A stretch of DNA of 64,000 nt from Yoonia vestfoldensis DSM 16212. GTDB lineage: Bacteria; Pseudomonadota; Alphaproteobacteria; Rhodobacterales; Rhodobacteraceae. The notes beneath the pieces are model-generated. The model worked only from the letters and a program-made list of their open reading frames with translations, was not told the DNA's origin and did not search any database. Below, in pieces: positions 63,616-64,000 of this stretch (the first letter of the stretch is position 1; each line of letters begins with the position of its first letter). The translations under genes and the position numbers were made by a program. The DNA lies in NCBI RefSeq assembly GCF_000382265.1, contig NZ_KB907975.1:62001-126000 (forward strand). Direction: 5' to 3'.

Positions 63616-64000
63616 ATGGAAAAGCGTATCACGCCCTTGATCGCCGAGCGTGCGCCGTGGCTTTATGCGGACAGGCCCGGCACGCGTGTCGTGCGAGAGG
63701 CGCTGCACGCCATGCTGGGCTATGAAAAGACGCTTCAGATCGCGCGCAAGCTTGAACATGCCGAGCCGGCCCGGATCATGCAGGAGATGGCAGAGCGGCT
63801 GGCCCTGCTGGTCGACAGCAAGGGCCTTGGTCATTTGCCAGCCCATGGCCCTGCCTTGATCGTGGCAAACCATCCCACGGGAATCGCCGACGGGATCATC
63901 CTGAACCACCTGATCGCGCGCACCCGGCCTGACGCCTATTTCTTTGCCAACCGCGATATCCTGCGTGTGTTCCCGCAAATGGACACGATGATCGCACCTG
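63616..64000 (+). CDS. Lysophospholipid acyltransferase family protein, N-terminal part (runs off the window)
   Basis: The first 128 codons are visible. After a helical N-terminus (RITPLIAERAPWLYADRPGTR) comes PALIVANHPTGIADGIIL, an NHPTG variant of the NHX4D acyltransferase motif I, then DAYFFANRDILRVFPQMD. This pattern belongs to PlsC-like or hemolysin-type acyltransferases that acylate lyso-lipids or ornithine lipids. The catalytic second half lies outside the window. Confidence 0.85.
   Translation, partial: MEKRITPLIAERAPWLYADRPGTRVVREALHAMLGYEKTLQIARKLEHAEPARIMQEMAERLALLVDSKGLGHLPAHGPALIVANHPTGIADGIILNHLIARTRPDAYFFANRDILRVFPQMDTMIAP

Overview
The window is about 64 kb of GC-rich, densely coding chromosomal DNA from an alphaproteobacterium, most likely a marine Rhodobacteraceae (Roseobacter-group) species. 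Pointers are the glyQ - small membrane protein - glyS - ppdK - sleB neighbourhood, folB-folP-glmM, a stand-alone ctaD followed by a DUF2244 gene, TRAP transport, and short dispersed intergenic elements of the form CCTCCGGCGG...TATTTGGG...GAAGATG. I see no phage, insertion sequence, CRISPR array or rRNA. One tRNA-Leu(GAG) is present.

Layout. (1) 1-7.0 kb: a GntR regulator and the start of a Gfo/Idh/MocA oxidoreductase diverge from a tightly overlapping trio: an SsuD-like FMN monooxygenase, an aldo/keto reductase and a flavin reductase. A three-gene TRAP transporter follows. The trio matches the gene content of the sulfoquinovose monooxygenase (sulfo-SMO) pathway, smoC-smoB-smoA. This is the most interesting locus, because the importer here is TRAP rather than ABC. 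(2) 7.1-13.4 kb: a small membrane protein, a SulP anion transporter, a YgaP-like membrane protein, a Crp/Fnr regulator, a glycerate kinase and two uncharacterised coupled genes. (3) 13.5-20.9 kb: xylose isomerase, xylulokinase and a sugar ABC transporter, divergent from a ROK regulator. (4) 20.9-25.7 kb: a CRTAC1-like FG-GAP protein, a MauG-like dihaem peroxidase, DUF3422 and rluE. (5) 25.8-30.6 kb: tRNA-Leu, lipB, ctaD, a gene-poor stretch of about 1.2 kb with a secreted orphan and a DUF924 remnant, DUF2244 and a YqeY-like gene. (6) 30.8-42.9 kb: carA, a GspE-N/GT2 glycosyltransferase, an FCD regulator, a pyrimidine nucleotidase, a UbiH-like monooxygenase, a class V aminotransferase, paired Lrp regulators divergent from ilvC, an EamA exporter, a TerB-like protein and an endonuclease/phosphatase. 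(7) 43-53.4 kb: housekeeping genes on the minus strand (glmM, folP, folB, sleB, ppdK, glyS, DUF6446, glyQ). (8) 53.4-64 kb: trkH, a photolyase-like protein with apparently reversed domain order, an IorAB-type molybdoenzyme, a lyxose-isomerase-like cupin, puuD, a GlcG-like protein, malate synthase G, a tiny DUF2256 protein and the start of a lysophospholipid acyltransferase.

How the genes may work together. The left third looks like a carbohydrate and sulfonated-sugar region: a sulfonate monooxygenase that would release sulfite, an aldo/keto reductase for the aldehyde product, a TRAP importer, a SulP anion carrier, glycerate kinase and the xylose pathway. The right half is mostly core metabolism and translation. 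Starts were chosen from Shine-Dalgarno sequences, start/stop overlaps and family N-termini. Functional names rest on recognised motifs; no database search was possible.
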